DNA of 64,000 nucleotides from Thiohalomonas denitrificans (GTDB lineage: Bacteria; Pseudomonadota; Gammaproteobacteria; Thiohalomonadales; Thiohalomonadaceae): positions 1 through 64,000 of the forward strand of contig DYFR01000011.1 of assembly GCA_020725115.1 (NCBI GenBank), written 5' to 3'. The notes beneath the pieces are model-generated. The model did no database searches, was not told the origin of the DNA, and saw only the letters and a program-made list of their open reading frames with translations. The translations under genes and the position numbers were made by a program. This document shows positions 7,863 through 17,049 of the stretch, one piece after another; position 1 is the first letter of the stretch, and each line of letters begins with the position of its first letter.

Positions 7863-9215
7863 GTGGCCCAGACCAAGATCCTGCTCGACGAAAGCGAAAT
7901 CCCCACTCACTGGTACAACGTCGTCGCCGACATGCCCAATCCGCCGGCGCCGGTGCTGGGGCCCGACGGCAAGCCGATTACCCCCGACGCGCTGGCGGCG
8001 ATCTTCCCCATGTCGCTCATCGGGCAGGAGGTATCGGCGGAACGCTGGATCGAGATTCCGGAACAGGTGCGCGAGATATACCAGATGTGGCGCCCATCAC
8101 CGATGTTCCGCGCCCACCGCCTGGAGCAGGCGCTCGGTACGCCGGCGAAGATTTACTACAAGTACGAGGGCGTCAGCCCCGCCGGTTCGCACAAGCCCAA
8201 TTCCGCCATCGCCCAGGCCTATTACAACAAGGAGGCCGGCATCAAGCGCCTGGTCACCGAGACCGGCGCCGGCCAGTGGGGCTCGTCGCTGGCGCTGGCG
8301 GGACAGATGTTCGGCCTGCAGGTGCGCGTCTACATGGTGAAGGTGAGCTACGAACAGAAGCCGTTCCGCCGCTCCATGATGCAGACCTGGGGCGCCGAGG
8401 TGTTTGCCAGCCCCACCAACATGACCAATGCCGGCCGCAGCGTACTGGAGAAAGACCCGACCAACCCCGGCTCGCTGGGCATCGCCATTTCCGAGGCGGT
8501 GGAAGAGGCGGCCTCGCGCGCCGACACCAACTACGCCCTCGGCTCGGTGCTGAACCATGTGATCCTGCACCAGACCGTCATCGGCCTGGAGGCCAAGAAG
8601 CAGTTCGAGAAGGTGGGCGACTACCCGGACATGATCTTCGCCCCCTGCGGCGGCGGCTCCAATTTCGGCGGCGCCGCCTTCCCCTTCCTGGCCGACAAGG
8701 CGGCGGGCAAGAACGTGCGTCTGGTGGCGGTGGAACCCTCCTCCTGCCCCACCCTGACCCGCGGCCACTATGCCTACGACTTCGGCGACTCCATCGGCAT
8801 GACTCCGCTGCTCAAGATGTACACCCTGGGCCACGACTTCATGCCGCCGTCGATCCATGCCGGTGGTCTGCGCTATCACGGTGACAACGCCCTGGTGTCG
8901 CAGCTGTACCACGAAGGCATCATCGAAGCACTGGCCGTGCCGCAGGTGGCCACCTTCGAGGCCGGCGTGCAGTTCGCCCGCGCCGAAGGCATCATCCCGG
9001 CGCCGGAATCCTGTCACGCCATCCGCGCCTGCATCGACGAGGCGCTGCAGTGCAAGGCCTCGGGCGAGGCCAAGACGCTGTTCTTCAACCTCTCCGGTCA
9101 CGGCCACTTCGATATGGCGTCCTACGACAAGTATTTCGCCGGCGAGCTGGAGGACTATGCTTATCCCGAAGAGGCCATCCGTCAGGCGCTCGATCATCTG
9201 CCCAAGGTGGGGTAA
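7863..9215 (+). CDS. trpB2: TrpB2-type tryptophan synthase beta-like PLP enzyme
   Basis: A 450-residue PLP enzyme of the TrpB2 branch (COG1350), which makes tryptophan from indole and serine, or serves as an indole-salvage enzyme, independently of TrpA. The PLP lysine is Lys111 in [10 protein letters not shown], followed by [10 protein letters not shown] and the phosphate-binding loop CGGGSNFGG. The N-terminal [19 protein letters not shown] region and the length (canonical TrpB is about 400) mark it as TrpB2. It starts at GTG with GAGG eight bases ahead. It stands alone, not in a trp operon, so salvage or a side function is more likely than the main pathway. Confidence 0.93.
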   Translation: MAQTKILLDESEIPTHWYNVVADMPNPPAPVLGPDGKPITPDALAAIFPMSLIGQEVSAERWIEIPEQVREIYQMWRPSPMFRAHRLEQALGTPAKIYYKYEGVSPAGSHKPNSAIAQAYYNKEAGIKRLVTETGAGQWGSSLALAGQMFGLQVRVYMVKVSYEQKPFRRSMMQTWGAEVFASPTNMTNAGRSVLEKDPTNPGSLGIAISEAVEEAASRADTNYALGSVLNHVILHQTVIGLEAKKQFEKVGDYPDMIFAPCGGGSNFGGAAFPFLADKAAGKNVRLVAVEPSSCPTLTRGHYAYDFGDSIGMTPLLKMYTLGHDFMPPSIHAGGLRYHGDNALVSQLYHEGIIEALAVPQVATFEAGVQFARAEGIIPAPESCHAIRACIDEALQCKASGEAKTLFFNLSGHGHFDMASYDKYFAGELEDYAYPEEAIRQALDHLPKVG

Positions 9216-9262
9216 CACCTTTTTTCCGCAGAGACGCAGAGGATGCGAAGGATCGCCTGCAT

Positions 9263-9334
9263 GTGGGAGTCCGGCTATGCCGGGCGATAGCGGCGCTCGG
9301 ACAGGCCCCCTCGCCCGATAAATCGGGCTCCCAC
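9263..9334. repeat. REP-like hairpin repeat, family B
   Basis: GTGGGAGTCCGGCTATGCC at the left and GATAAATCGGGCTCCCAC at the right form an inverted pair around a variable centre. It is related to the internal unit of the element at 7630-7761 and to the copies at 16239-16413, but lacks the GTAACTACTCGCCC ends. It lies between trpB2 and the Lon-family gene. Confidence 0.7.
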
Positions 9335-9382
9335 GATAGAGGCATCGCCTTGCGGTAAAACCCAGTCATCAAAAGGATCGTC

Positions 9383-11836
9383 ATGACCAAACCCGAACCG
9401 CTGGCACCCGATGCGCTGTACAAGCGCTGCGACCCCGGCCTGTTCAGTTTCGAGACCACCGCCGAGCTGCCCGATCTGACGGAAATCATCGGCCAGGCGC
9501 GTGCCATCGGTGCGGTACGCTTTGGCGTCAACATCCACCGCGAAGGCTACAACCTCTATGTAATGGGGCCGCCGGGCATCGGCAAGCACACCCTGGTGCG
9601 CCAGTTCCTGGAACAGAAGGTCGTCGACCGCGCGACACCGGACGACTGGTGCTACGTCAATAATTTTGACCAGGCACACAAGCCGCACGCCCTGCGCCTG
9701 CCGCCGGGCCGCGGCACCGCACTCAAGCACGACATGGAAAAGCTGGTGGAAGAACTGGGCGTGGTGCTGCCCGCCACCTTCGAGGGTGAGGAATACCGCA
9801 GCCGCATCCAGGCGCTGGAAGAGGAACTGAAGGAACATCAGGAACACGGCTTCAGCGGCCTGGCCGAAGAGGCCGCCACCCATGACGTCAAACTGTTCCG
9901 CACTCCCTCCGGTTTTGCCTTTGCGCCGATGAAGGATGAAGAGGTACTGGGGCCGGACGAATTCGAGAAACTGCCCAAGGAAGAGCAGACGCGCATCGAA
10001 GAAATCGTCGCCGTCTTGCAGGAAAAACTACAAATACTGATTCGGCAGATTCCGCTGTGGCGCAAGGACACGCGCGAGAAGGTGAAGGCGCTCAACCGCG
10101 AAACCTCCATGACCGCAGTCAGCCACCTCATCGACGACATCAAGCAGCGCTATGCCGATCTGCCCCGCGTAGTGGAATACCTGGCGGCGGTGGAACAGGA
10201 TGTCATCGACAACGTGCGCAATTTCGTACACAGCGACGACGGCGGCGAGGGCGTGCCAGACGGCAAGGGCGAATCGCTGCACCGCTACCAGGTCAACGTA
10301 CTGGTGGACAACAAGGACAGTGCCGGCGCGCCCATCGTCTACCTGGACAACCCCACCTATCTCAATCTGGTGGGTCGCGCCGAGCACATCGCCCAGTTCG
10401 GCACCCTGATCACCGACTTCACCCTGATCAAGCCCGGCGCCCTGCACCAGGCCAGCGGCGGCTATCTGCTGGTGGACGCCTACAAGCTGCTCACCCACTC
10501 CTTCGCCTGGGAGGGTTTGAAGCGCACGCTGTACTCCTCCGAGATCCGCATCGAGTCGCTGGAAAAGATGCTGTCCCTGGTCAGCACCGTGTCGCTGGAG
10601 CCGGAGGCCATTCCGCTCGACGTGAAGGTGGTGATCATCGGCGACCGCATGACCTATTACCTGCTGCACGAATACGACCCGGACTTCGCCGAGCTGTTCA
10701 AGGTGGCTGCCGACTTCGAGGGCCGCATCCCGCGCAACGATGACAACAAGCGCATCTACGCCCAGCTCATCGCCACCCTGACACGCAAGGAAAAGCTGCG
10801 CCCCTTCGACCGCCATGCCGTGGCGCGCGTCATCGAACACGGCTCGCGTCTGGTGGAGGATACCGAGCACCTCACCGCCCACATGCGCTCCATCGCCGAC
10901 ATCCTGCGTGAAGCAGACTACTGGGCCGGCGAGGCGGGACATGAAGTGGTCGGTGCCGCCGATATCGAGCAGGCCATCGACCATCAGGTCCACCGCTCCT
11001 CGCGCGTGCGCGAACACCTGCTGGAGGAGATCCGCCGCGGCACCATCATGATCGACACCGACGGCGGCAAGGTCGGCCAGATCAACGGCCTGTCGGTACT
11101 GTCCATGGGCGACTTCGCCTTCGGCCAGCCCTCGCGCATCACCGCCAGCGTGCATATCGGCGAAGGTGGCGTGGTCGACATCGAGCGTGAGGTGGAACTG
11201 GGCGGCGCGATACACTCCAAGGGTGTGATGATCCTGTCATCCTTTCTCGCCGCACGCTACGCCACCCATTACCCGCTGGCACTCTCCGCCAGTCTGGTGT
11301 TTGAGCAGAACTACGGCATGGTGGACGGCGACTCCGCCTCGCTGGCCGAGCTGTGCGCCCTGCTCTCCGCCATCACCGAATTGCCGCTGCTGCAATCCTT
11401 CGCCGTCACCGGCTCGGTCAACCAGCATGGCCAGGTGCAGCCCATCGGCGGCGTGAACGAGAAGCTTGAAGGCTTTTTCGATGTCTGCCGCCTCAAGGGA
11501 CTCACCGGCAAACAGGGCGTGCTGATCCCCGCCAGCAACGTAAAGCACCTGATGCTGCGCCAGGACGTGGTGCAAGCGGTGGCCGACGGCCAGTTCCACA
11601 TCTATGCGGTGGAGACGGTGGATCAGGCGCTCAGTCTGCTGCTGGATACGGATGCGGGCACGCAGGATGCCGACGGCAACTGGCCGGATGACAGCGTCAA
11701 CGGCCGCGTGCAGGCACGCCTGTCCGAGATGGCGCACATCCGCGCCAGCTTCGGCGACCACGGCAAGGAAAAGGGAGACGGCAGTCCGGCAACGGATACC
11801 AGCGATGCCGACGCCCCACCCCGCCATGTCGACTGA
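9383..11836 (+). CDS. Lon-family ATP-dependent protease (YcbZ/LonB-like)
   Basis: An 817-residue AAA+ protease of the group annotated as Lon-related putative ATP-dependent protease, distinct from classical Lon. An ATP-binding loop GPPGIGKHT lies at residues 62-70, a coiled-coil-like helical region at about 125-230, and the ATPase body follows with a sensor region near IPRNDDNKRIYAQ. The C-terminal S16 peptidase domain has catalytic Ser651 in DGDSASLAEL and Lys694 in NEKLEGFF, spaced 43 residues as in classical Lon. It lacks the classical Lon substrate-binding N-domain. It overlaps the following universal stress gene by 11 bases, so the two are probably co-transcribed. Confidence 0.87.
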   Translation: MTKPEPLAPDALYKRCDPGLFSFETTAELPDLTEIIGQARAIGAVRFGVNIHREGYNLYVMGPPGIGKHTLVRQFLEQKVVDRATPDDWCYVNNFDQAHKPHALRLPPGRGTALKHDMEKLVEELGVVLPATFEGEEYRSRIQALEEELKEHQEHGFSGLAEEAATHDVKLFRTPSGFAFAPMKDEEVLGPDEFEKLPKEEQTRIEEIVAVLQEKLQILIRQIPLWRKDTREKVKALNRETSMTAVSHLIDDIKQRYADLPRVVEYLAAVEQDVIDNVRNFVHSDDGGEGVPDGKGESLHRYQVNVLVDNKDSAGAPIVYLDNPTYLNLVGRAEHIAQFGTLITDFTLIKPGALHQASGGYLLVDAYKLLTHSFAWEGLKRTLYSSEIRIESLEKMLSLVSTVSLEPEAIPLDVKVVIIGDRMTYYLLHEYDPDFAELFKVAADFEGRIPRNDDNKRIYAQLIATLTRKEKLRPFDRHAVARVIEHGSRLVEDTEHLTAHMRSIADILREADYWAGEAGHEVVGAADIEQAIDHQVHRSSRVREHLLEEIRRGTIMIDTDGGKVGQINGLSVLSMGDFAFGQPSRITASVHIGEGGVVDIEREVELGGAIHSKGVMILSSFLAARYATHYPLALSASLVFEQNYGMVDGDSASLAELCALLSAITELPLLQSFAVTGSVNQHGQVQPIGGVNEKLEGFFDVCRLKGLTGKQGVLIPASNVKHLMLRQDVVQAVADGQFHIYAVETVDQALSLLLDTDAGTQDADGNWPDDSVNGRVQARLSEMAHIRASFGDHGKEKGDGSPATDTSDADAPPRHVD

Positions 11837-12563
11837 AGACACCGCCCGCGTCGTGCGCCGCATCCTGCTCGCGCTCGATTCGGCGCAGGATGCCAATACC
11901 CTGGAGCTGGCGGCACAACTGGCCGCGCTGGTGCAGGGCACGCTGCACGGTGTGTTCGTGGAAAGCAGTGATCTGCTGCGTCTGGCGCAGCTGCCCTTCG
12001 CCCGTGAAATTAACCTCAACTCCGCCATGGCGCGACGGCTGGAGGCCACACAGCTGGAGCGCGATCTGCGTGCCCAGGCCGAGCAGGTGCGGCGCCTGCT
12101 GGAAAACCATGCACTGCGTCACCGCGTGGAATGGAGCTTCCGCATCGAGCGCGGCGCCCTCACCACCACCCTGGCGGCCAGCAGCGGCATCGACGTGGTC
12201 ATGCTGGGCCGCTCCGGTGTCAGTACACGCGAACAACACACCGCCGTTACACCGGTACTCGTTGCCTTCGATGGCAGTGCCGCCGCCGGCCGCGCCCTGG
12301 CCACCGCCGCCGATCTCGCCGGCAGGAACCTGCTGGTGCTGCTCCCCGCGGAGCAGGCCACGGAATTGCGCGCTGCCGCCGCCACCCATCTGGCCAGCCG
12401 CGGCCTGCGCGCAAATTACCTCGTGCTCCCCGAACTGTCGCCGCAGCACCTCATCGCCACCGGCCGCCGACACCACTGCCGCCTGCTGGTCATGGCCGGC
12501 GATCCGGCGCAGCTGCTGCCGCACATGCGGCGCTCCAGCTGCCCAGTGGCAATCGTTCAGTAA
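11826..12563 (+). CDS. Universal stress protein-like protein
   Basis: A 245-residue protein with two weak UspA-like halves: an N-terminal one beginning VVRRILLALDSAQDANTLELAAQLA and a second from VTPVLVAFDGSAAAGRALATAA to a SCPVAIVQ ending, the standard Usp C-terminal strand. Nucleotide-binding glycine motifs are poorly kept. The start at 11826 gives MSTEDTARVV and overlaps the upstream protease gene by 11 bases; an in-frame ATG slightly further upstream is possible. Coupling with a Lon-family protease suggests a stress-linked role, which is inference. Confidence 0.65.
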   Translation: MSTEDTARVVRRILLALDSAQDANTLELAAQLAALVQGTLHGVFVESSDLLRLAQLPFAREINLNSAMARRLEATQLERDLRAQAEQVRRLLENHALRHRVEWSFRIERGALTTTLAASSGIDVVMLGRSGVSTREQHTAVTPVLVAFDGSAAAGRALATAADLAGRNLLVLLPAEQATELRAAAATHLASRGLRANYLVLPELSPQHLIATGRRHHCRLLVMAGDPAQLLPHMRRSSCPVAIVQ

Positions 12564-12567
12564 CAGT

Positions 12568-12818
12568 AGTTTCGAGTTTCGAGTTTCGACAAACATCGTG
12601 CCTTTCGGACGGCGAGCGCGAAGGATACGCTGGGCGGTATCCTGCACCGGCATCGGGAAAGCCGCGGGCTTGTCGTAGGGTGCGCATTGCGCACCGGCGG
12701 CGTGGCGTGGCGTGGCGTGGCGTGGCGTGGGGCAAATGGTGCGCGGTGCGCACCCTACAACTCGAAACTCGAAACTCGAAACTCGAAACTCGAAACTCGA
12801 AACTCGAAACTCGAAACT
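12568..12818. repeat. Palindromic element with 7-nt tandem arms
   Basis: The left arm is three copies of AGTTTCG (12568-12588). The right arm is about eight and a half copies of the complement, unit AACTCGA (12759-12818), ending on the pcm stop codon. Between them lies a second inverted pair, GTAGGGTGCGCA (12675-12686) and TGCGCACCCTAC (12747-12758), which encloses a minisatellite of six CGTGG units (12701-12730). No coding capacity; the peptide NSKLETR repeated in one frame is an artefact. Confidence 0.85.
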
Positions 12819-13449
12819 AAGATTTTACGAGCGGCACAAACGCCACCGGCAACACTGCCCGCTCACTCACCACTCCGGCGGCATCCTTTTCCACCAGCAG
12901 CAGCTGTTGCGGCCCGCCAGAGTCCCCGACCGGGATCACCAGGCGCGCGCCGGCCTTGAGTTGAGCAATGAGAGGGGCGGGAATATACGGTGCGGCGGCG
13001 GTAACGATGATGCCATCGTAGGGGGCGTGTTCGGGCCAGCCAAGATAGCCGTCACGCTGGCGCACCTCCACATTGATGCAACCGAGCCGGTGCAGCCGCG
13101 CGGCGGCCGCATTCGCCAGTGGCCCGACAATCTCGATGCTGTAGACCTGACGCGCGAGTTGCGCCAGCACCGCCGTCTGATAGCCGGAGCCGGTACCCAC
13201 CTCCAGCACCACGGCATCAGGCGTCAGACGCAATAAATCCGTCATCAATGCGACGATGTAGGGTTGGGAGATGGTCTGGCCATGGCCAATGGGCAGGGGG
13301 CCGTTATCATAGGCCGCATCCTGCAACTCATCCGGCACGAAATAATGACGCGGCACGGCCGCGATAGCCGCCAGCACGCGCTCACTGAAGGCATCCTGCC
13401 CGATGTAGTCACGCGTGTAGCGCAACTCACGGTCGATATCCATCAACAT
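12817..13449 (-). CDS. pcm: Protein-L-isoaspartate O-methyltransferase
   Basis: A 210-residue SAM-dependent enzyme that methylates isoaspartyl residues of damaged proteins. Motifs are VPRHYFVP, the SQPYIVALM stretch, motif I VLEVGTGSGYQTAVLAQL, and YDGIIVTAAAP. The start ATG at 13449 (MLMDIDREL) gives the usual length; a GTG at 13515 would add 22 residues and overlap the upstream gene. The core family Q-T-I-S-Q-P-Y sequence is intact. It follows a DUF6763 gene on the same strand and its stop abuts a 7-nt tandem array. Confidence 0.92.
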   Translation of the reverse strand: MLMDIDRELRYTRDYIGQDAFSERVLAAIAAVPRHYFVPDELQDAAYDNGPLPIGHGQTISQPYIVALMTDLLRLTPDAVVLEVGTGSGYQTAVLAQLARQVYSIEIVGPLANAAAARLHRLGCINVEVRQRDGYLGWPEHAPYDGIIVTAAAPYIPAPLIAQLKAGARLVIPVGDSGGPQQLLLVEKDAAGVVSERAVLPVAFVPLVKS

Positions 13450-13502
13450 GCGCCGCAGACCTTGCGGGTCGGGCGCAGGATACGCATTGCCGTCCTGCCC
13501 GG

Positions 13503-13802
13503 CTACTCCTCCCACTCGATGCTGTCCAGTGGGCCGGACCAGTCCTCGGGGTGACGCACCTGTTCGGTGTCTCCGAAATCATCCTTCTCCAGATCATCGA
13601 ACGGGCCGGACCAGTCTTCCGGCGCATCGCGCCGGAGCAGTTCCATTTCGTACCAGGTATCCATTTCCAACTCTTCCACTGCGCCATCGAAATACTGAAT
13701 CTCGATGATGCCCTCCTCGTCATCAATAGCGATGACCTCGAAGGACTCGCCCGCGATGTTCTTGTACCAGGCACCTATTTCAGGCTTGAATGCCGTAGCC
13801 AT
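13503..13802 (-). CDS. DUF6763 family protein
   Basis: A small acidic protein of 99 residues, conserved in sulfur-oxidising and related gammaproteobacteria as far as I recall and without a known function. It begins MATAFKPEIGAWYKN, chosen because GGAGG stands eight bases before this ATG. A five-stranded SH3-like N-terminal part (FEVIAIDDEEGIIEIQYFDGAVEELEMDTW) is followed by an acidic tail with the repeated phrase PEDWSGP, seen twice. It is probably co-transcribed with pcm. Confidence 0.7.
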   Translation of the reverse strand: MATAFKPEIGAWYKNIAGESFEVIAIDDEEGIIEIQYFDGAVEELEMDTWYEMELLRRDAPEDWSGPFDDLEKDDFGDTEQVRHPEDWSGPLDSIEWEE

Positions 13803-13998
13803 GTCGCACACCTCCGCTTCACGCACACAGTCCATAGTAGTCCGAATATTCCGTCATGGAAAACAGCAACTCACCGACGATAACTCTCAGGCGTTCATTG
13901 TCTTTGACTTGGGCCACATCAGACGCCTATGCTAGCCGCCTATGCTTGGTATCCATGCCGTATAAATCATAAAGATACGACTTGAATCTCGAAACTTG

Positions 13999-16161
13999 AT
14001 GAAGCGCACGGAAAATTCTGCATCTCCGCTACGCCTCGCCCGGCTATCCAGTCTGCGCAGCCGTTATCTGGCCGCCACACTGGCGCTGGCCACGCTGCTC
14101 ACGGCCTGTGCCCTGATGATGCAGCAGTACATCTCCACCGTCCGCAGCGAACGCACCCTCAGCATAGAGATCCGGCAGCAGGCCAGCCAACACAGCCGCC
14201 GGCTGCGTGAGGCCGTGTTAGAGGTGGAACACACCCTGAATATCTATCTCTCGATGCCTGGCGCGGCACAGCGTCATGCCGTGCATCAGGCGGCGGACAT
14301 GGCTCGCACGCGCCACCAGCAACTGTTCGCTCTGCCCTGGCTGCACAGTCCAGAACAATCCGAGAAATTCGCTCCGCTGGCGCTGGAGCTGCAGGGGCTG
14401 CACAGCCGACTCGACCATCTGATGGAGGAGCCGCCGCCATCGGGCACACGTCCGTCTCCCGGCAGCATCTTCACCACACTGCGCCAACAGTTGCAGCAGC
14501 TTGATCAGGCACTGGAAGACTCCGCCACCGACGAGGTTTCCTTCCTGCAACGCGCATCAAGCAATGTCATAGGCAGCATCTGGCTGCTGTCACTGGGCGT
14601 CCTGATGCTGATGCTGCTCGGATTCTTCCTGTTCCAGCATTATGTACTCGGCCCCATTTCCCTGGTCTCACGCGCCCTGCGCGACGAGGCACACGGCAAG
14701 CGCGATCTCGTGCTGCCGCTGCCGGCCACGGCGGAAACCCAGCACCTGGTTGAAGCCTTCACCGAAATGCGACGGCAGGTCACAGAGCGGCAGCAGGCAC
14801 TGGAACATCAGGCCATGCACGACGCCCTCACCAGCCTGCCCAACCGCATCCTGCTGCAGGATCGGGTACAGCAGGCCATCCACCACCTGCGCCGCCTCGG
14901 CCACGGCGGGCTGGCCCTGCTGATCATGGATCTCGACGGCTTCAAGGAGATCAACGACACCCTGGGACATCCCATCGGCGATGGCCTGCTGCAGCAGCTG
15001 GCCGACCGGCTGCAACGCGAGGTGCGTGACAGCGACACCATCGCCCGCCTCGGCGGCGACGAATTCGCCGTGCTGCTGGAGCAGGTCGATGAAGCGGAGG
15101 CGCGCCACATGGCCAGCCGCATCCTGCACCTGCTGGATCAGCCCTTTGAGGTGGCCGGACAGAGTCTGTATGTGTCGGGCAGCATCGGACTCGCCCTGTA
15201 CCCCCTGCATGCCCATACACCACAGGAACTGTCGCGCCGTGCCGACGTGGCGATGTATGTGGCCAAGCGGGAGAAGACTGGCATCACCCTGTACGACCCG
15301 GCACAGGATCACTACACCCTGCAGCGTCTGGCACAGGCCAGCGACCTGCGTAATGCCATCAGCAATGAACATCTCTTGCTGCACTTCCAGCCGCAGATCG
15401 ATCTGCACAGCGGTGTCTTCAGCGGCGTCGAAGCGCTGTTGCGCTGGCAACATCCGCAACTGGGCTACATCTCGCCCGACGACTTCATCCCGGTGGCGGA
15501 ACAGACCGGCCTGATCCGCCACCTCACCTACTGGGTGCTGGATCAGTCACTGGCCCATATCGCCGCCTGGAGCCACAAGGGGCTGGCGCCAGGCAGCATC
15601 GCCGTGAACCTGTCCGCCTACAACCTGCAGGATGCCGATCTCACGCTGGAGGTGGCTCGCCTGCTGAAAAAGTGGGGCGTGCAGCCCTGGCGGCTGGTGC
15701 TGGAGATCACGGAAAGCTCGATGATGGCCAACCCCGCCCGCGCCCTGGCCACGCTGGAAAGACTCAATGATCTCGGGGTACAGATCGCCATCGATGACTT
15801 CGGTACCGGCTATTCCTCGCTCTCTTATCTGAAGCGGTTGCCGGTGGACAAACTGAAGATCGACAAGTCCTTCGTCATGCACATGAACGAGGACGACAAT
15901 GACGCGATGATCGTGCGCTCCACCATCGATCTGGCACACAACCTGGGGCTGGAGGTAGTCGCTGAAGGCGTGGAAAGCCATGAGGCGCTGGAGCTGCTGC
16001 GCATCCTCGATTGCGATGCGGCACAGGGTTACTTCATCAGCCGCCCGCTACCGGCGGCGGTGCTGGAGGAATGGCTGACGTCGAGTGACTACTGCCAGGG
16101 TCATCAGGATGCCCGGGGGCCGGACGATGCGCCGGAGCCGGATCTGCCCACGACCCACTGA
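13999..16161 (+). CDS. Membrane GGDEF-EAL protein (c-di-GMP synthesis and breakdown)
   Basis: A 720-residue inner-membrane signalling protein. Residues about 24-43 and 193-213 are membrane spans around a periplasmic helical sensor. A HAMP linker follows, then a GGDEF domain with intact GGDEF at 352-356 preceded by an RDSD inhibitory I-site, then an EAL domain with EAL at 478-480 and DDFGTGYSSLSYLKRLPVDKL-type loop-6 and base residues. Both domains look catalytically competent, so the net activity cannot be told. The ATG at 13999 is used; the bases just before it (13972-13998) are degenerate 7-nt repeats. No partner gene is adjacent. Confidence 0.9.
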   Translation: MKRTENSASPLRLARLSSLRSRYLAATLALATLLTACALMMQQYISTVRSERTLSIEIRQQASQHSRRLREAVLEVEHTLNIYLSMPGAAQRHAVHQAADMARTRHQQLFALPWLHSPEQSEKFAPLALELQGLHSRLDHLMEEPPPSGTRPSPGSIFTTLRQQLQQLDQALEDSATDEVSFLQRASSNVIGSIWLLSLGVLMLMLLGFFLFQHYVLGPISLVSRALRDEAHGKRDLVLPLPATAETQHLVEAFTEMRRQVTERQQALEHQAMHDALTSLPNRILLQDRVQQAIHHLRRLGHGGLALLIMDLDGFKEINDTLGHPIGDGLLQQLADRLQREVRDSDTIARLGGDEFAVLLEQVDEAEARHMASRILHLLDQPFEVAGQSLYVSGSIGLALYPLHAHTPQELSRRADVAMYVAKREKTGITLYDPAQDHYTLQRLAQASDLRNAISNEHLLLHFQPQIDLHSGVFSGVEALLRWQHPQLGYISPDDFIPVAEQTGLIRHLTYWVLDQSLAHIAAWSHKGLAPGSIAVNLSAYNLQDADLTLEVARLLKKWGVQPWRLVLEITESSMMANPARALATLERLNDLGVQIAIDDFGTGYSSLSYLKRLPVDKLKIDKSFVMHMNEDDNDAMIVRSTIDLAHNLGLEVVAEGVESHEALELLRILDCDAAQGYFISRPLPAAVLEEWLTSSDYCQGHQDARGPDDAPEPDLPTTH

Positions 16162-16167
16162 GAGCGG

Positions 16168-16195
16168 AGATACAAGTTACAAGCTGCAAGCGGAT
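16168..16195. repeat. Half of a 7-nt tandem-arm element
   Basis: Four degenerate heptamers in register follow the GGDEF-EAL stop: AGATACA, AGTTACA, AGCTGCA, AGCGGAT. The matching right arm seen in complete elements (TTGTATC units) is absent; family B repeats lie immediately downstream instead. Confidence 0.55.
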
Positions 16196-16238
16196 GAGCT
16201 TGCTGCGCTCCACCCATCCGACATGACAGTGTCCTTAT

Positions 16239-16413
16239 TGTGGGAGCCTGATTTTTTTGCCATGGAAGGCATGTAACTACTCGCCCCCGTTGTGGGAGCC
16301 CGATTTTTGGCCATGGAAGGCCTTATGTGGCGAGAGGACAGGAAGTCCGAAGCCACCATCGGGCGAAAGCGGCGCCGGAACGGCCGTCATCGCCCGGTAA
16401 ACCGGGCTCCCAC
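16239..16413. repeat. Rearranged cluster of family B repeats
   Basis: Two direct partial copies of GTGGGAGCC[CT]GATTTTT with GCCATGGAAGG (from 16240 and 16292) surround the terminal word GTAACTACTCGCCC (16273-16286), identical to the end of the element at 7630. At 16358-16413 an inverted copy of the internal unit of that element appears (ending GGTAAACCGGGCTCCCAC). No right terminal repeat or target duplication is seen, so this is a nested or decayed remnant. Confidence 0.7.
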
Positions 16414-16440
16414 TCAATTCCGTAGATGAGTCGTTCTGGT

Positions 16441-16845
16441 TTACTGGCCGTAGCTGAACTCGCGGCTGACCAGCACCTCGCCGTTACCGTCTACCACGCT
16501 CACTTGCCAGGTACCGGCCCATTCCGGCATCAGACTCTTGCTCGACCAGACGCGCCAGCGCGGGCCGTTCACATCGAAACCGACCTCGGCCATCACCGTA
16601 TCGTTGTGCACCCAGCGATGCACCACACGCTGTCCCTGCATGCCGCGCAATTCAGTGAAGAAATACGCCTGAGCAGAATCAGCGGCAATCTGGCTCACCT
16701 CATCCACCGGCTCACGCTCGCTGATGCCGCTGGTCACGATGGCACGCGCCACTTCCCATTGTGCGTTAGGCGCCGTCTCCTCGGCCAGGACCGGCACCGC
16801 AGTGACCAGCAGACCCAGCGACAATACCCAAGAAATAATCCTCAT
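16441..16845 (-). CDS. Secreted DUF2914 domain protein
   Basis: A 134-residue exported protein. It begins MRIISWVLSLGLLVTAVPVLAEE, a clear signal peptide cleaved after ALA-like VLA. GGGAG lies seven bases ahead of this ATG, which decides the start over a TTG six bases upstream. The mature part carries the DUF2914 core: AYFFTELRGMQGQRVVHRWVH, then GPRWRVWSSKSLMPEWAGTWQVSVVD. In this family the domain is a periplasmic beta-sandwich of unknown function. It is monocistronic here. Confidence 0.8.
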   Translation of the reverse strand: MRIISWVLSLGLLVTAVPVLAEETAPNAQWEVARAIVTSGISEREPVDEVSQIAADSAQAYFFTELRGMQGQRVVHRWVHNDTVMAEVGFDVNGPRWRVWSSKSLMPEWAGTWQVSVVDGNGEVLVSREFSYGQ

Positions 16846-17049
16846 CTTCAATCTCCCTGTTACGTGTTGTGTGAAAACGGTACGGACGGCACCCGTGTCG
16901 GCGCCGCAAGAGGATTTATAGACCAGAAATGCCTAAAAAACCGCGATCGCCTCGGCAGAAACCCGCCCAAACCAGGCCTGGGGCGGCACCGGCCATAGGG
17001 CGTCCCGCGGGCGCCGGGCGGCGGGCATGGCCCGCCCTATGGCTCCGCG

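Noticed and set aside
12568-12818. Possible CRISPR array
   Set aside because: Units are 5 or 7 nt with no spacers, and no cas genes are near.
12687-12959. ORF coding a repeated NSKLETR peptide
   Set aside because: Product of the 7-nt array read in frame; no ribosome site or family.
16168-16413. Possible small gene after the first GGDEF-EAL protein
   Set aside because: The interval is explained by repeats and no frame has a ribosome site or sensible protein.
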